A stretch of 64,000 nt of DNA from Puccinia triticina (taxonomy: Eukaryota > Basidiomycota > Pucciniomycetes > Pucciniales > Pucciniaceae). The stretch spans positions 3,307,001-3,371,000 of the forward strand of contig NC_070575.1 in NCBI RefSeq assembly GCF_026914185.1, written 5' to 3'. The notes under the pieces were generated by a model, which was not told the DNA's origin, did no database searches, and saw only the letters and a program-made list of their open reading frames with translations. The position numbers were made by a program, and so were the translations under genes. This document shows, piece after piece, positions 31,449 to 41,724 of this stretch. Every line of letters starts with the position of its first letter. The first letter of the stretch is position 1.

Positions 31449-33488
31449 TTAATGGAGTTGTTTGCGGCGCCTTCGGAGATGGCGGGCAAACTTTTTGATG
31501 CTGCCCACAAGCAACCGGGCGTGGCTCTTCTTAACCCCCTCGGATTCCAACTCTTCAGGCTTGAAGTGTTCGAAACCTGAATAGTGATTGATTCCGTATT
31601 TTTCTAGGGCCTTTTTGAGGGCTTCGTCAGTTGGATCCACGTGGCAGAAGTGTAAGTACTCGCTGATATCCACAGAATTGTCTGAGGGGGCCGGGGACGA
31701 AGTAGGCACTGGTACCTGACTGACTGGAAAAGCAGCAGTGGCGGCGGCGGGAATACCGGGGGTGGTGGCGGGAATGCCGGTGGCTGCGGCGGGAATGCCG
31801 GCAGCTGGAGCGATATTACCGGCGGCTGCAGCGAGATTACTGGCGGCAAGGGTCGGAAAACCGGCGGCGGCGGGAATGCTGGTGGCTGCGGCGGGAATGC
31901 CGGCAGCTGGAGCGAGATTACCGGCGGCTGCAGCGAGATTACTGGCGGTGGGGGTCGGAAAACCGGCGGCAGCGGTGGCTGCAGGCATTGCGTGGTAGGA
32001 TGTGTAAGTGTTTGGTGGGAGCCCCCACGCCCAAGATGAAGTTGGCCAACCCATCATTGGGGGAAAGCCACCAATCCCGAACCCATGAAACGATGCTGCC
32101 AGCGACGGGGAGACATTCGCAGGCAAGTTTGGGTTGACGTTACTTGCAGGCGAGATCTCGGTGGCATTACTTGCAGGCGATATGTGTGTGGGGCTGCCGG
32201 TGTTTTGGGGCGTTCTAGTACTTTTATTGATCGGACTAGCATCGGTTTCATGCTCTCGACGTCGGCTTGAGAACCTTTTGTACTCCTCCTTCGTCTGGAA
32301 TTCGAACCCTGGCCCTTTTGGTGGGTTATGCACGGTTATCTCGGGGTTATTAGCCTGTAAATCAAAAAGATATGTAAGAAGGATTATTAACGAAAGAAAA
32401 TGATTCAATACATATATAAAAAGCTACTTGCCATGGCTCGGGCCCAAAGGGCCACTCAATCGTGATAGAGTGCAATGAAACGGGTTGGATCGTTTGGGCT
32501 GATCATTACCGGAAGTTCGTGGGATCCGGTCAAGCTTTCACATGGGATGTGGGTCGCTTTGATCTGAAACATGTTGTTCAGTATGTCTTGCGCATGAGTT
32601 GCGCCAGCCGAAGGCTTGGGCTCTGGCGATTGTTCGTTACCCCGTTCTTGCCGTGATAGTTGTCTTAAAGCTTTGTTTCTCTGATTGTAATGAAACAAAA
32701 AAGTCATAAAATTGCAAATTAGAATGCGAATAGATTTAAATTTGATCAAATTTGAAACTACACACCTCGGCAGCCACCTTGGGATCATTTTGAACCAATA
32801 AGATGGTAATCTTATCCTTGAACTTCTCTGTAGTTGAGGCCACCTCAAGAAATTCGGCTAGTACTTCAGCTTCATCCACCATCGTCTTGTTCTTCTCTTG
32901 GAATTGCCCACCATGAGGAATGATTGCGTACCAATCAATTTCTCCTTTGTTTTCGCGAAGTTGAGCGTGAGTCCCGAACTGTTTTGCATCATGAGTAGTA
33001 ATCATGTGGATGGCAAAACGCTTGAAAGCTGTGAGATCGCTGTTGGATACCTTCCAAGAAAAGTAAATTTTCTTCTGAGGAACAACTTTCGTGTATTTCT
33101 CTTCGGGATCATTGGCCGGGACCTTTTGTCTTTTTGTTGCTTGACCAGACATTACGGCTTTTGGTTTGGGAATGTACAGTCGATAATCAAGCAAGATCTT
33201 GACCTTTTCGTCACTTTCAGCTTGATCCTTTGAGGTTGGTTCCCGTGATTGTTCTGATACCGAGCCAACAACTGTTACGGAAGGGCTTTTTGACGTGCTG
33301 GAGGGATCAGCGGCTGGGGACGGAGTTTTTGGACTTTTGGGGCCAAACAACCACTCATCAATTTCGTCTAGCAACCCGCTTTGCTCGATGAGACTGGAAT
33401 AGTCTGAAGAAAAAAGAAAACAATGATTATTCAATGGAACAGATCAAAGATAAGAAGAAAAAGAATAAAAATACATACCTTGTTCCAT
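31449..33488 (-). pseudogene. Transposon accessory protein with SAM-like C-terminus (one frameshift)
   Basis: Exons are 33488-33479, 33403-32766, 32680-32428 and 32354-31449, all with GT-AG introns, giving about 600 residues. The start MEQ-DYSSLIEQSGLLDEIDEWL is completed by the first intron. Next come a Ser/Pro-rich acidic segment and a folded part (KKIYFSWKVSNSDLTAFKRF, EIDWYAIIPHGG). ALYH leads to IEWPFGPEPWQ and ANNPEITVHNPPKGPGFEF, then KEEYKRFSSRRREHE, a 130-residue Ala/Pro/Gly repeat region, and DISEYLHFCHVDPTDEALKKALEKYGI onward. The end has the SAM domain look (GINHYSGFEHFKPEELESEGVKK) and a basic tail RHLRRRRKQLH. A one-base shift near 32460 makes a TGA after ALYHD. I do not recognise the protein. 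Its place in the TIR unit suggests a role in transposition, perhaps DNA binding or complex assembly; that is inference. Confidence 0.75.
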
Positions 33489-33564
33489 GGTGGTAGGCAA
33501 CCCAAAATCATTGTTTGACGGTGTCAACGGTTTGCGGCGGTTTGCGGCCGGTGCTTTTAGAGAG

Positions 33565-33693
33565 GCTGAGGAGGCCGGGGCGTGACCAGGGCTTCCCGCC
33601 GGGGGAAAAAATATTCGGGGGTGAAAAAAAAAAATTGGGTTGCAAAAAAAAATAAACAAGCGCAGAAAACAGCAACCTTTTACACATCAGCTG
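33565..33693. repeat. Right TIR of the two-gene transposon
   Basis: This is the inverse of the left TIR, ending CACATCAGCTG before TA. Its inner edge lies about 77 bases from the accessory gene start, so the TIR probably supplies that gene's promoter. Confidence 0.9.
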
Positions 33694-33739
33694 TACACGA
33701 AGTTGCTCGGTCTCCGCGGGTCCGGTCAGGTTTTTGGGG

Positions 33740-33912
33740 GAACCCTTGCCTGAGGCTTTTACCGGAGGAATTTGCGTATGGCTGAGTCAGGCCTGAGGCT
33801 GGATGATGTTGTGATACTGGATCAAGATTCTCAACAGCCCACCCGTCTCGAACTTAACAAGTCCCGCCTGAGGCTTTGCCGGAGGGACTTATGCCCTATC
33901 AGGAATTCTTGC
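33740..33912. repeat. Dispersed repeat (CTCCGGCAAAGCCTCAGGC type)
   Basis: Two direct versions of a CCTGAGGCTTTnCCGGAGG word lie here. The block 33856-33912 reappears inverted at 43836-43898 (AATTCCTGATAGGGC, AAGTCCCTCCGGCAAAGCC). It is probably part of an unidentified DNA element. Confidence 0.65.
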
Positions 33913-34080
33913 GCAAGACTTTTGGATATTTGATCCGTGAAAACATTATATTCCTCTTCACTCCTGCAGATCTCATCCTCTGTTCTTGAAACTCATTTTT
34001 CCTGATGCGCTTCCTTGTTGGCTTATTTTCTAGATTTTTTTCCATTGCTTGTATCCTTGCTTCAATGTTTTTATAAAATA

Positions 34081-34110
34081 CTAGAGGCCAAGGCGGCTGC
34101 GCCGCTGCAG
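34081..34110 (-). mobile_element. Helitron-like 3' terminus
   Basis: On the minus strand a hairpin GCGGCGCAGCCGC is followed by CTTGGCCTCTAG and then host T. A short GC hairpin about ten bases before CTAG|T is the Helitron 3' signature. The element body lies to the right (higher coordinates). Two more copies end at 38071 and 49211. Confidence 0.7.
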
Positions 34111-35190
34111 GGTCTCAAGAGAAATGGTTGTCTTGCTGCACTGGTATACAATTGGAAAAACCACCAGAAAACCAAGAATTACTTCTGGAATCTCCAAAAT
34201 TGATCAAAAAAAATTCCCCATCTTGTTTGGTTTCTTATGCAAAAAGTGATACAGTTTGCGGCCATTTTCCTACTAAGCCCTTTGCACACCCCTTATATTT
34301 CATTCTCTGGTGAAACACCATTGCAAATAGTTTATCAGCTCAAATAATATGCAACATTGAAGAATTCCTGAAAGTTTTGGACTATGAGTCTGTGTGGGTG
34401 TGTAACAACAAATTTATATGTGTTAGCAGTCATTTTACTACTAATCCTGCAGGTTACCCCTTATATCTCATTTTAATTTCCCTGTTATAAAATAAATAAA
34501 AAATCATAAATTTTTCAATAATTTACAATACTTTAACAATGTGTTTCAGGCTGCATTTGCAAAAGCCAGCCTGTAACTGCTGTTTTCAGGGGTATTCATT
34601 TATCCCTCAAGGCTACGTTTAGCTAACTATTGTTTTTGATATTTTATGATATGCTACAGTTATGTGTAAATTTAACAGCCCACCGTTGTAGCACATAATC
34701 AACTCATGCCAAGGGCTGTCATGGCCTTGCTTGGCAAGATCACACACCCACTACAGAGTGTTGTTTTGAGCTCAAATCTGCTCATGATGATTCATGGGTT
34801 TGGCTCAGGAGTTAAGCAGTGCAGATTTGAAACATGCAGGGAGAAAATTGACCAAATAGTTCCCAAACTTGGCTGGAAAAATCAATTTTTTTGTAATTTG
34901 GAATGAGCAAAAGGTACATCCAAAAAGAGGGACCATCAAAAATTGATCAAATGGTTAATTAATCAACACTAAAGATCACAGAAAATCAAAAAAGGACAAG
35001 ACAAGGATATACCCAAAGGGGAACAATCAACATTTTATTCAGAAAGATATCAATTACTTAGCTGTGATCTTTATCAAAATTGATTTCTAAAAGTGGATAA
35101 TGCTTTAGATTCATAAGATAATTTTTGAGATATAGAATCATTTTCAAATTATGATCCTCTATAGGTTGAGAATGCATAGGGACTCAGTAA
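34111..35190. other. Unassigned, possibly Helitron body
   Basis: AT-rich with no recognisable gene. If the Helitron terminus at 34081 is real, part of this is its non-coding body. The 5' TC end could not be located. Confidence 0.3.
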
Positions 35191-35200
35191 GAGTGGGATT

Positions 35201-35675
35201 TATCCACTCGATGACCGGTGTGTGCCGGTCATCGAGTGGGTTGTGTATCCACTTGATGACCGGTGTGTGCCGGTCATTGAGCGGGCTGAGAGCCACTCAA
35301 TGACTGGCGTGTGCCGGTCATCGAGTGGGTTATGTATCCACTCGATGACCGGTGTGTGCCAGTCACCAAGTGGGTTATGTATCCGCTCGATGACCGGTGT
35401 GTGCCGGTCATTGAGTGGGTTATGTATCCGCTCGATGACCGGTGTGTGCCGGTCATCAAGTGGGTTATGTATCCGCTCAATGACCGGTGTATGCCGGTCA
35501 TTGAGTGGGTTATGTATCCGCTCGATGACCGGTGTGTGCCGGTTATCGAGTGGGTTATGTATCAACTCAATGACCGGTGTGTGCCGGTCATCGAGCGGGC
35601 TGAGACCCACTCGATGACTGGCGTGTGCCGGTCATTGAGTGGGTTATGTGTCCACTCGATGACCGGTGTGTGCGG
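35201..35675. repeat. 45-bp minisatellite of hairpin units (~10.5 copies)
   Basis: Each 45-bp unit contains the palindrome CCACTCGATGACCGG, a six-base loop, and CCGGTCATCGAGTGG, then a spacer GTTATGTATC. Copies differ by a few bases. Because 45 is a multiple of three, several frames stay open on both strands (for example 35200-35610 minus); none looks like a real gene. Confidence 0.9.
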
Positions 35676-35689
35676 GTGCCTGATGTGGA

Positions 35690-36124
35690 CCTCCCATGTC
35701 GGCAGCGCCACCGCAGCGCAAGGGAATGACGCCTGCCCGACCATCACGACGGGTTGGCCTGCGGGACGGGCGACCCAAAGGCGCCCAGCGTGGCTTACAA
35801 CAACCTGATGTGGGTCCTGACGCCACCTGGCCTTGGGCGCCCCGCCCCCTATCACCGTGACGCCAAGCTGAGCATGGCGCCGCGGCTTTCCCTGATTCGT
35901 CCGGGTGTGTAGTTTGCATCCATATGAAGTCACTGCCGCGCGGGTCAAAGATGCATCAGCAGCGTGGCGGTGGCATCGTCGCCAAGGATATGCACTTGGC
36001 ATGCAGGGCCAAGTTGAGGAAGCCAATGCGAGTTTGCTGGGGGAACTGGAACGTGTATAAAAGAGGTGCCCTTAGTTTGGATAATCCCCAGGGCATCCTC
36101 TGCCGCTGTACTTCCAGCGTGCGG
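35690..36124 (+). repeat. Dispersed LTR-like repeat R1, copy 1 left part
   Basis: GC-rich sequence with a promoter-like end (AACGTGTATAAAAGAGG at about 36050) and CCGCTGTACTTCCAGCGTGCGG just before a solo LTR insertion at 36125. The part from CATATGAAGTCACTGCCGCG to the TATA box is matched by copy 3 (minus, about 46820 to 46695). The repeat resumes at 37682. Confidence 0.6.
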
Positions 36125-37681
36125 TGTGGTGCTCCATTGGCGTGACAATGCCAAAAGCACATTGCAGAGGTATTGAGACAGCATAGATACAGCTATCATT
36201 CATTATAAGAGGAGGAAGTTATATATAATACAAGCAGTGTATGTGTTGATGGGAGGAATGGATTCATTACAGATACAGACAGATGGATGAGGGATAGTGT
36301 TAGCACGGACGGAACGGCAGACTAGGATCATGTAGGATGGACGGCGTGATCAGGGATGGAATGGAGGACCATGACTAGGTAGGATGGCAGGGAGGTGGAA
36401 GGATGTTATCAATAGAAGAGGTGGAAGGTATTGGGAGCACATGTCTCAACCAGGAATGGAAGGGAGGATGGTGTGGTGTATCAAGTAAGTCAGTGTTGTA
36501 AGGGTATATTATCTTTATAAGGGTGGTATATTACTTTATAAGGGTCTAGGATTCAGTAGGATGGGATATGGATGTAAGTATTAATTAGGGAGGAGGAAGA
36601 AGGAAGGATGGAGCAAGGTGGGAGGAGAGGCTTTGACCCCCAATATTCTGGATGGAAGAAGGCAACAGCTGGACATGCAGGCATATGGTAGGTTACGGAA
36701 GGTTGTTTGGGTCACCTAACAACACATGATATCATGCAGTGCAGCATATGCAGGCAGATAAGGTGTTCAAGGAGCCTGCCTGCAGAATCAATTACATCAT
36801 TCTTTGGCAGGCAGTGCAACACATGCATATATTGCTGTGCAACTGATATCCCCTCCTGCAGAATCCATTACCTAATTGTTTGGCAGGCAGTGCAACACAT
36901 GCATATCTTGCTGTGCAACTGATATCCCCTGCAGAAAATAGCCCTCACAAGGAGTTCCCCTGGAGCTAAATTCCCTCACCCTTCAATATATAAGGAGGCC
37001 TCTTTCCCCCCCTCATCAGATCTTTTCCCCATCAGCCTACAGAGGTTTGGTCACAGTGGTTGGTTTAGTTACAGTGGTAGTTTAGTGGTATTTTAGTGGT
37101 AGTGGTAGTGGTAGTGGTAGTGTTAAGTTTGAGTCAGTAGTAGTAGTAGTAGTCAGGAGCTCTAGTAGTAATTAAAGTGCCTTATCAAGAGATTGTTAAG
37201 GAAGAGATTATTACCAACTTCATCAACAACAATTATAACAAGTAGTAGTAGTGTAGTAGCAACCAGGAGCTCTAGTATTGATTAAAGTGCCTTATCAAGA
37301 GATTGCTTAAGGAAGAGATCATTACCAACCTTCTCATCAACAACCCAACATCAACAACAATTGTATTTTACATAATTGATCCCACTGGATTACATTATCC
37401 CTCCAGCATCAGAAGTTGTAACAGATCTGCAAGAATAGTGATTTGAGGAATCTAGGTCTGATAGAGATTACTATACAAAAGTAAGATCTATCTTGGAATC
37501 AGCCACATCTTTATAAATATTGATTACAAGACTCTTAGTTATTTGCATAGTACCATTAGAGGGGCAGGTCTTTCAAACCACCCGTAAGTTGTAATAGCCT
37601 TTCAACCTATTAGCAATTTATTTCCCCCTCAGAGGATATTTTCACCAAATAAACATTTAGTGTCCCACAAGAGTCCCTACA
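36125..37681 (+). repeat. Solo LTR, 1557 bp, inserted in repeat R1
   Basis: It starts TGTGGTGCTCC and ends GAGTCCCTACA, flanked by GCGG at 36121-36124 and 37682-37685. Copy 3 of R1 reads straight across the target, which supports the ends. Inside are TATATAAGG near 36990 and AATAAA near 37649, a normal LTR promoter and poly(A) signal. An imperfect duplication of about 115 bp (AGGAGCTCTAGTA...AAGTGCCTTATCAAGAGA) lies at about 37150-37360. Confidence 0.75.
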
Positions 37682-38070
37682 GCGGTTTGTCCTCACCCCC
37701 TCCGCTGTTGCACTTGCGCAGTTTGAGGGGCTAAACTCGTTGGCCCCCCTTTGCATAATGCCTTCAATGCGGCGCGCTGGGGGTCATCCTCTCACTGTTT
37801 TTTAACCCTGCTAGACAGGGATGGACAGTGGGCCACGGTGCATCAGCTTGCTGATGTTAGGTGGCTGGTTGCAGGTTATAGTTGTATTTTTTTTGTTGTA
37901 AAATTATGTTTTTTTGTTGTTTTGGCATTTTTAGAGGGAAAACCCTTTATGTTTTTTTTCTGGAAGTTGTAGAGGGGAAACCCTTGATTTTTTTTTTTTA
38001 ATTTTTGGATATTTGTAGGGGAAACCCTTGAATTTTCGTTTTGTGATTCAGAGGCTTTAATCAACTTAGA
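37682..38070 (+). repeat. Repeat R1, copy 1 right part
   Basis: CCCCCTCCGCTGTTGCACTT, CAGTTTGAGGGGC and ATGCGGCGCGCTGGGGGTCA are shared with copy 2 (41801-41895). The 3' part has three GGGGAAACCCTTGA-like words and ends TTTAATCAACTTAGA. A Helitron terminus abuts at 38071. Confidence 0.65.
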
Positions 38071-38100
38071 CTAGAGGCTAAGGCGGCTGCGCCGCTGCAG
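38071..38100 (-). mobile_element. Helitron-like 3' terminus, second copy
   Basis: The hairpin GCGGCGCAGCCGC and CTTAGCCTCTAG (minus) end before T. R1 copy 2 at about 42028-42036 shows the empty site (CTTAGATTTG, minus CAAATCTAAG), with A and T at the insertion point, as Helitrons require. Confidence 0.75.
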
Positions 38101-38589
38101 GGTCTACCTACATTTTTGACACACCTGCTAAGCAATCATGCCTTAATGGGGACCCCGGTCTGAGGGGCACCCAGACCTTATAGGCCTATCTAAAGTAATT
38201 TTTTTGCTTAACATCTTCACAATCAGACTTCTAATCATGACAGGTCTTGAGTTTCCAAACTCGTTGGTTTTTTAATTAGCATGAAGTATTAAGATTGGCT
38301 TGCCGCAATTTGCCCCACGCAAATGACAATGTTTCAACATGAACCAACCACAGGAACCTCACTACTATGATGCCTCAGTCCACCCATTCCCTTCGCGCAA
38401 ATTTAACATATTGGTATAGCCAATAACTAAGGATCTCGATTTGATTCTCAACCAGACAGTTAGATTAATATACCTACATGTTAAGGGTGCTTTTTTGCTG
38501 CAGGATGAGGCCCTAACCTACACCTTAAACATATCACTATCATAAGGGGGTTGCAATGAGCCGTGTCAAGTAGTATTTGCTCATGTCGA
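38101..38589. other. Unassigned, possibly Helitron body
   Basis: No gene was recognised between the Helitron terminus and the hAT element. Confidence 0.3.
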
Positions 38590-38597
38590 GGTATTAA

Positions 38598-39587
38598 TAA
38601 GGCTGTAACCCAAACCCATGCCCCAAACCCATGCCCCGGGGTCCAGGGTTCGGGACGGACTCTGGCCATGCCCCGAACCCCGGGGAATGATGAATATGCT
38701 GGAGGGGGGGGGAGAATGCGTAAATGGCACATGATTGAGGCTTTTAAGTTTTTATTGGGCTGCTTGTAGTCATGTATGCAGAGTATTGGCCATTGGGTGT
38801 CTATATACAATGTAGTTTGTGTTTATATGAGTGAAAAGGAGACAAGAGCTATAAAGGCCCACTGGAGGCCTGATACCAGTCCTTGATGCACAAAAGCTGC
38901 TTGATGCTGCTTGGTGCCAAGGCAGATCGCTGCCAAGAAACAACACGTCGGCCTTTTGAAAACACGCGCTCGGAGGAGCAGCTTGTCGCAGGAATAGCGA
39001 GGAAGCGTCGCGCCATCAACACCAACTGGGGATAAGTTTTTTGTCATGTACGCCAGTAGTCAAGTATCTTGATTCCTTCGGTTTCAGGATCTTCATTCAA
39101 ATAGCAAGATATCTTGGCTTGAATTTTGGGTCTTATCTCTCTTCAACTTAGCCCCACAGATTCGCCCGGTTTTCTGGACGACGTGACAGATGACAACATT
39201 TTTGGAAGACTCGATGAAGTGGTTCCAGACCCAACTTCTCTTCAACATCTGACTGCTGGTGGTAGCTTCGCCATCGCTATTGGAGACATTGATTATGCGT
39301 TCTTCTTCATCGTCAATTTCAACCACTTTTGGCAACTTGGAATTTCGTGAATTTCGATCAGGAGGTGGGGAGCGATCAGGTTCCTTGTGCTTTGGCGGCA
39401 TGACAGACTGTCCGACGTTGCTGACTGAGTGGCAAATCCTTCTGAAGGCCAGCCGGGCCAGGGGCCCATTGGACATCATGAAAAATGGCTGGTATGCCTC
39501 GGGGCTCGGGGTATACTTTGGGAAATTTGGGGTTCAGGGTGCGGGCTGAGCCTCATGCCCCGACCCAAACCCCGGGTTACAGCCTTA
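38598..39587 (-). mobile_element. Internally deleted hAT element, 990 bp
   Basis: The TIRs are TAAGGCTGTAACCC, 14 bases and perfect, flanked by an 8-bp duplication GGTATTAA at 38590-38597 and 39588-39595. Both features are diagnostic of hAT. It retains only the two ends of a transposase gene on the minus strand, so it is a deletion derivative. Confidence 0.95.
38865..39401 (-). pseudogene. hAT transposase, N- and C-terminal remnants
   Basis: The start MPPKHKEPDRSPPPDRNSRN at 39401 leads through an acidic segment to RSWVWNHFIESS, VVICHVVQKTGRICGAKLKRDKT, a BED-type zinc finger. After QNSSQDILLFE the central catalytic part is missing. On the other side RRFLAIPATSCSSERVFSKG and RRVVSWQRSALAPSSIKQLL then CIKDWYQ is the conserved hAT dimerisation region. 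The deleted middle would be several hundred codons. No catalytic activity is possible. Confidence 0.9.
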
Positions 39588-39595
39588 GGTATTAA

Positions 39596-40039
39596 GACAA
39601 GACAATTAAAAATCAACCTTAGATTGGGTTCAGACTGCGGATGAGCTGCGTTGAAGCAAGGCTCAGGAGAAGACATCATCACAATTCCCATCAGACACGT
39701 GCAGACCTATCTCAATTAACTTGCCAAAGCATGCAACCAGACACAAGAAGCCCCCAGTCCTACTCTGAACATAGCTGCCAATAGAGCCAAATTAATGCTG
39801 ACCTCGTATGATAGTCCCGGCGAGATGAGGTAGTTTACAAAGACACTGGTTGGTGGGGTCTGCAATAGGTATCTGTTTTTTTTGTGTTAGATGGAGAGGT
39901 ATGGATATCTATAAGGCTGTTGATGCTGGTAGTCAAGAGAGTTAACCACTTGCCTCCCTTTCCCCCAACATGGGGTATGTATGTACCGCATGTTTGGCTT
40001 TGGTCTATTCATTTTAGAAGAGAAGACATATACTCAGCA
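39596..40039. other. No gene seen
   Basis: The sequence has no recognisable features apart from its role as 3' flank of the two-TM gene on the minus strand. Confidence 0.35.
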
Positions 40040-41341
40040 TCAGGCAGTTGATAAGGATAAAGACATGAAAGGGAAAAGGTAGAAGTGCTTTGAGGGGCAA
40101 TGCTTGGTTAGAAAAAGCTCGCCAAACAAGCCTGGCGGGTCTGCGCGCTCCTCCAGACTTGAGAGCAGCTTGTCCACGCTCAGAGGCTCGCCCGCACCCG
40201 CCTCTTTCCGCCCGGAGATCCAATGCGGGAGCAGCAGCAGTGTGCCAATGAGCGCGAACACCGGCGTCCAGAAAACGTAGTCTGGCGGCAGGAGACGCCG
40301 CTCAGGCAGCAGTGACACCGGCTGGTCCGTGCCGTTCCTCTTGTCTTCCGTTGCGGCAGCCTTGTCAAGACGCGTCGGAGGCGGACCAACGTTGGGATTG
40401 GGTGCTTCTTCCTCTGCAGGGGATTTGACCGACTGCACAGGATGATGGGTATCAGGGGCAGGCAAAGATTTGAGATTGTCAGCCGGCTTGGATTTGTCGC
40501 GAGAAAGTAGCACGACTTGGTCTGGCTCGGTGTCGGGGACAATAGGCAGGGCTCCAAGGGGTGAAGGATTGTCTTTCTCCGGCTGGTCAATATCAAGGGC
40601 AGATTCTAGTTTGCGATTGTCATCCGGCTCTGTTTCGTTGCGAGAAAGTAGCACGACTTGGTCTGGTTTGGTGTAAGCACTGCCAGCATAATTGGCTGGG
40701 TTGACTTTATCCCAGTTTAACTGGGATGCAATCAACCAATTTAAACTGGGTTGATTTCAACCCATGGAATATGATTCCAAGGGGGGTACCTTGGATTTAT
40801 ATTTCATCAGTTGAGATCAACCAAGTTCAAATTGGTTGTATGTGTCCCAGCTTAACTGGGATAATTTCAACCCAGCCAATTATGCTGGCAGTGAAGGGAC
40901 AATGGGCGCATTATCTTCCTCTTCAACAACGCGCGGCTTGTTGATGATTGCGGCCGGGAAGAGGTCCTTGGTCGGAGCAGGCTCACGAGCAAGCGGATGA
41001 TTGAGGGGAGCACTATGCGGGCGCGAGTGATAGAACCAATAGACGAGTGCAGATGCTGCGGACATGCACAGGAGGAGGACCAAGTGGCTTTTGGCGGGGC
41101 TGTGGGGGGCCTGTGCTGGCGCGAATGGTGGCGACGGTTTGGGGGGTATCGCGGGGGATGGGATGCCTTTGGACGCAGCATGGCAGGGGTGAGAAGACGC
41201 CGGCCGGGGCGCTGGGGGGCCGGGATCCGCGGGGGCACTCCTGGGCGCCAATGGCGAGGTTGTCGCAGAGGGAAGGGCGGGGTTGGGTGGCGCGGCTGAC
41301 AAGAGCAGCTCGGGTGTGAGATAGGACAAGGAGAGGTCCAT
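40040..41341 (-). pseudogene. Two-TM, Pro/Ala-rich protein gene broken by a MITE
   Basis: The start MDLSLSYLTPELLLSAAPPN at 41341 leads to a Pro/Ala-rich part and a membrane segment (HLVLLLCMSAASALVYWFYH). PTKDLFPAAIINKPRVVEEE then runs to DNAPIVP. Here a 216-bp MITE (40678-40893) adds SLPA and a TAA. Beyond it the frame goes on: YTKPDQVVLLSRNETEPDDN, a second version of the unit (PIVPDTEPDQVVLLSRDKSK), then a second membrane segment PDYVFWTPVFALIGTLLLLP and a stop at 40040. Removing the MITE and one AAG joins PIVP to YTKPDQ in frame and matches the internal repeat, so the interrupted gene was real. Family unknown. The start could lie further upstream, since the minus strand stays open in GC-rich sequence to about 41750. 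Confidence 0.6.
40678..40893. mobile_element. CACTA-type MITE, 216 bp
   Basis: The ends are CACTGCCAGCATAATTGGCT, perfectly inverted for at least 27 bases. They are flanked by AAG at 40675-40677 and 40894-40896. CACTG termini with a 3-bp duplication indicate the CACTA superfamily. Inner inverted words (CCCAGTTTAACTGGG) add structure. It interrupts the two-TM gene. Confidence 0.9.
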
Positions 41342-41724
41342 GGCCGGGTCCAGGGGACAGTCCGCGGCGCCGCCCCCGCTAGCGTCTCGGCTGCCGGATG
41401 TTGATCGGGTTCTGGGACGGGCAGGTGGGACTGCGCGGGGGTAGCTGCTGGAGTGGGTCTGGGAACTTGTAGTCGATCTGGTGCTGGGTGGACTGTTTGC
41501 TGCTGCTGGCAGTCATTGTTTGGTTGGTTGTTGGTTGGTGTTGGTATGGCGAGAGGCGCGGATAAGACTGGGACATTACCAGTACCTGGAGGAATATGAG
41601 GTGGTGGCATTGCGGTGGAGCCATAATGACAGAGATGGTTGTTTGACCTGCGATGGTTGTGGCGTTTGTTTTTGCTTTGCGCTGGCCGGGTTGGGCAGAG
41701 GTGAGATGGCGAGTGGGAGTGGCT
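41342..41724. other. GC-rich low-complexity stretch
   Basis: Long open frames on the minus strand encode Pro/Ser/Gln/Thr-rich sequence without domains. This may be upstream coding sequence of the two-TM gene or mere low-complexity. Confidence 0.3.

Larger units (their letters stand above)
29623..33693. mobile_element. Two-gene TA-flanked DD34E transposon, 4071 bp
   Basis: The element is bounded by TA at 29621-29622 and 33694-33695. Its TIRs are about 130 bp. It holds a spliced DDE transposase (plus, 29962-31068) and a spliced accessory gene (minus, 33488-31449). The two read inward from opposite TIRs and converge. TA targets and the DD34E catalytic pattern place it in the Tc1/mariner (IS630) superfamily. 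The large unrelated accessory protein is unusual for that group. Each gene has one small lesion (a TGA and a one-base shift), so the copy looks young. Confidence 0.9.

Noticed and set aside
31604..32403. Alternative frames on both strands over the Ala/Pro/Gly-rich part of the accessory gene
   Set aside because: They shadow the real minus-strand exon, which has proper splice joins and a domain-like end.
35201..35675. Possible CRISPR-like array
   Set aside because: Units are contiguous hairpins without unique spacers, and the genome is eukaryotic.
35200..35808. Long open frames on both strands (131-165 codons) encoding TPVIERIHNPLDDR-type repeats
   Set aside because: They exist only because the 45-bp minisatellite period is a multiple of three. 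Several frames are open on both strands and there is no start context or domain.
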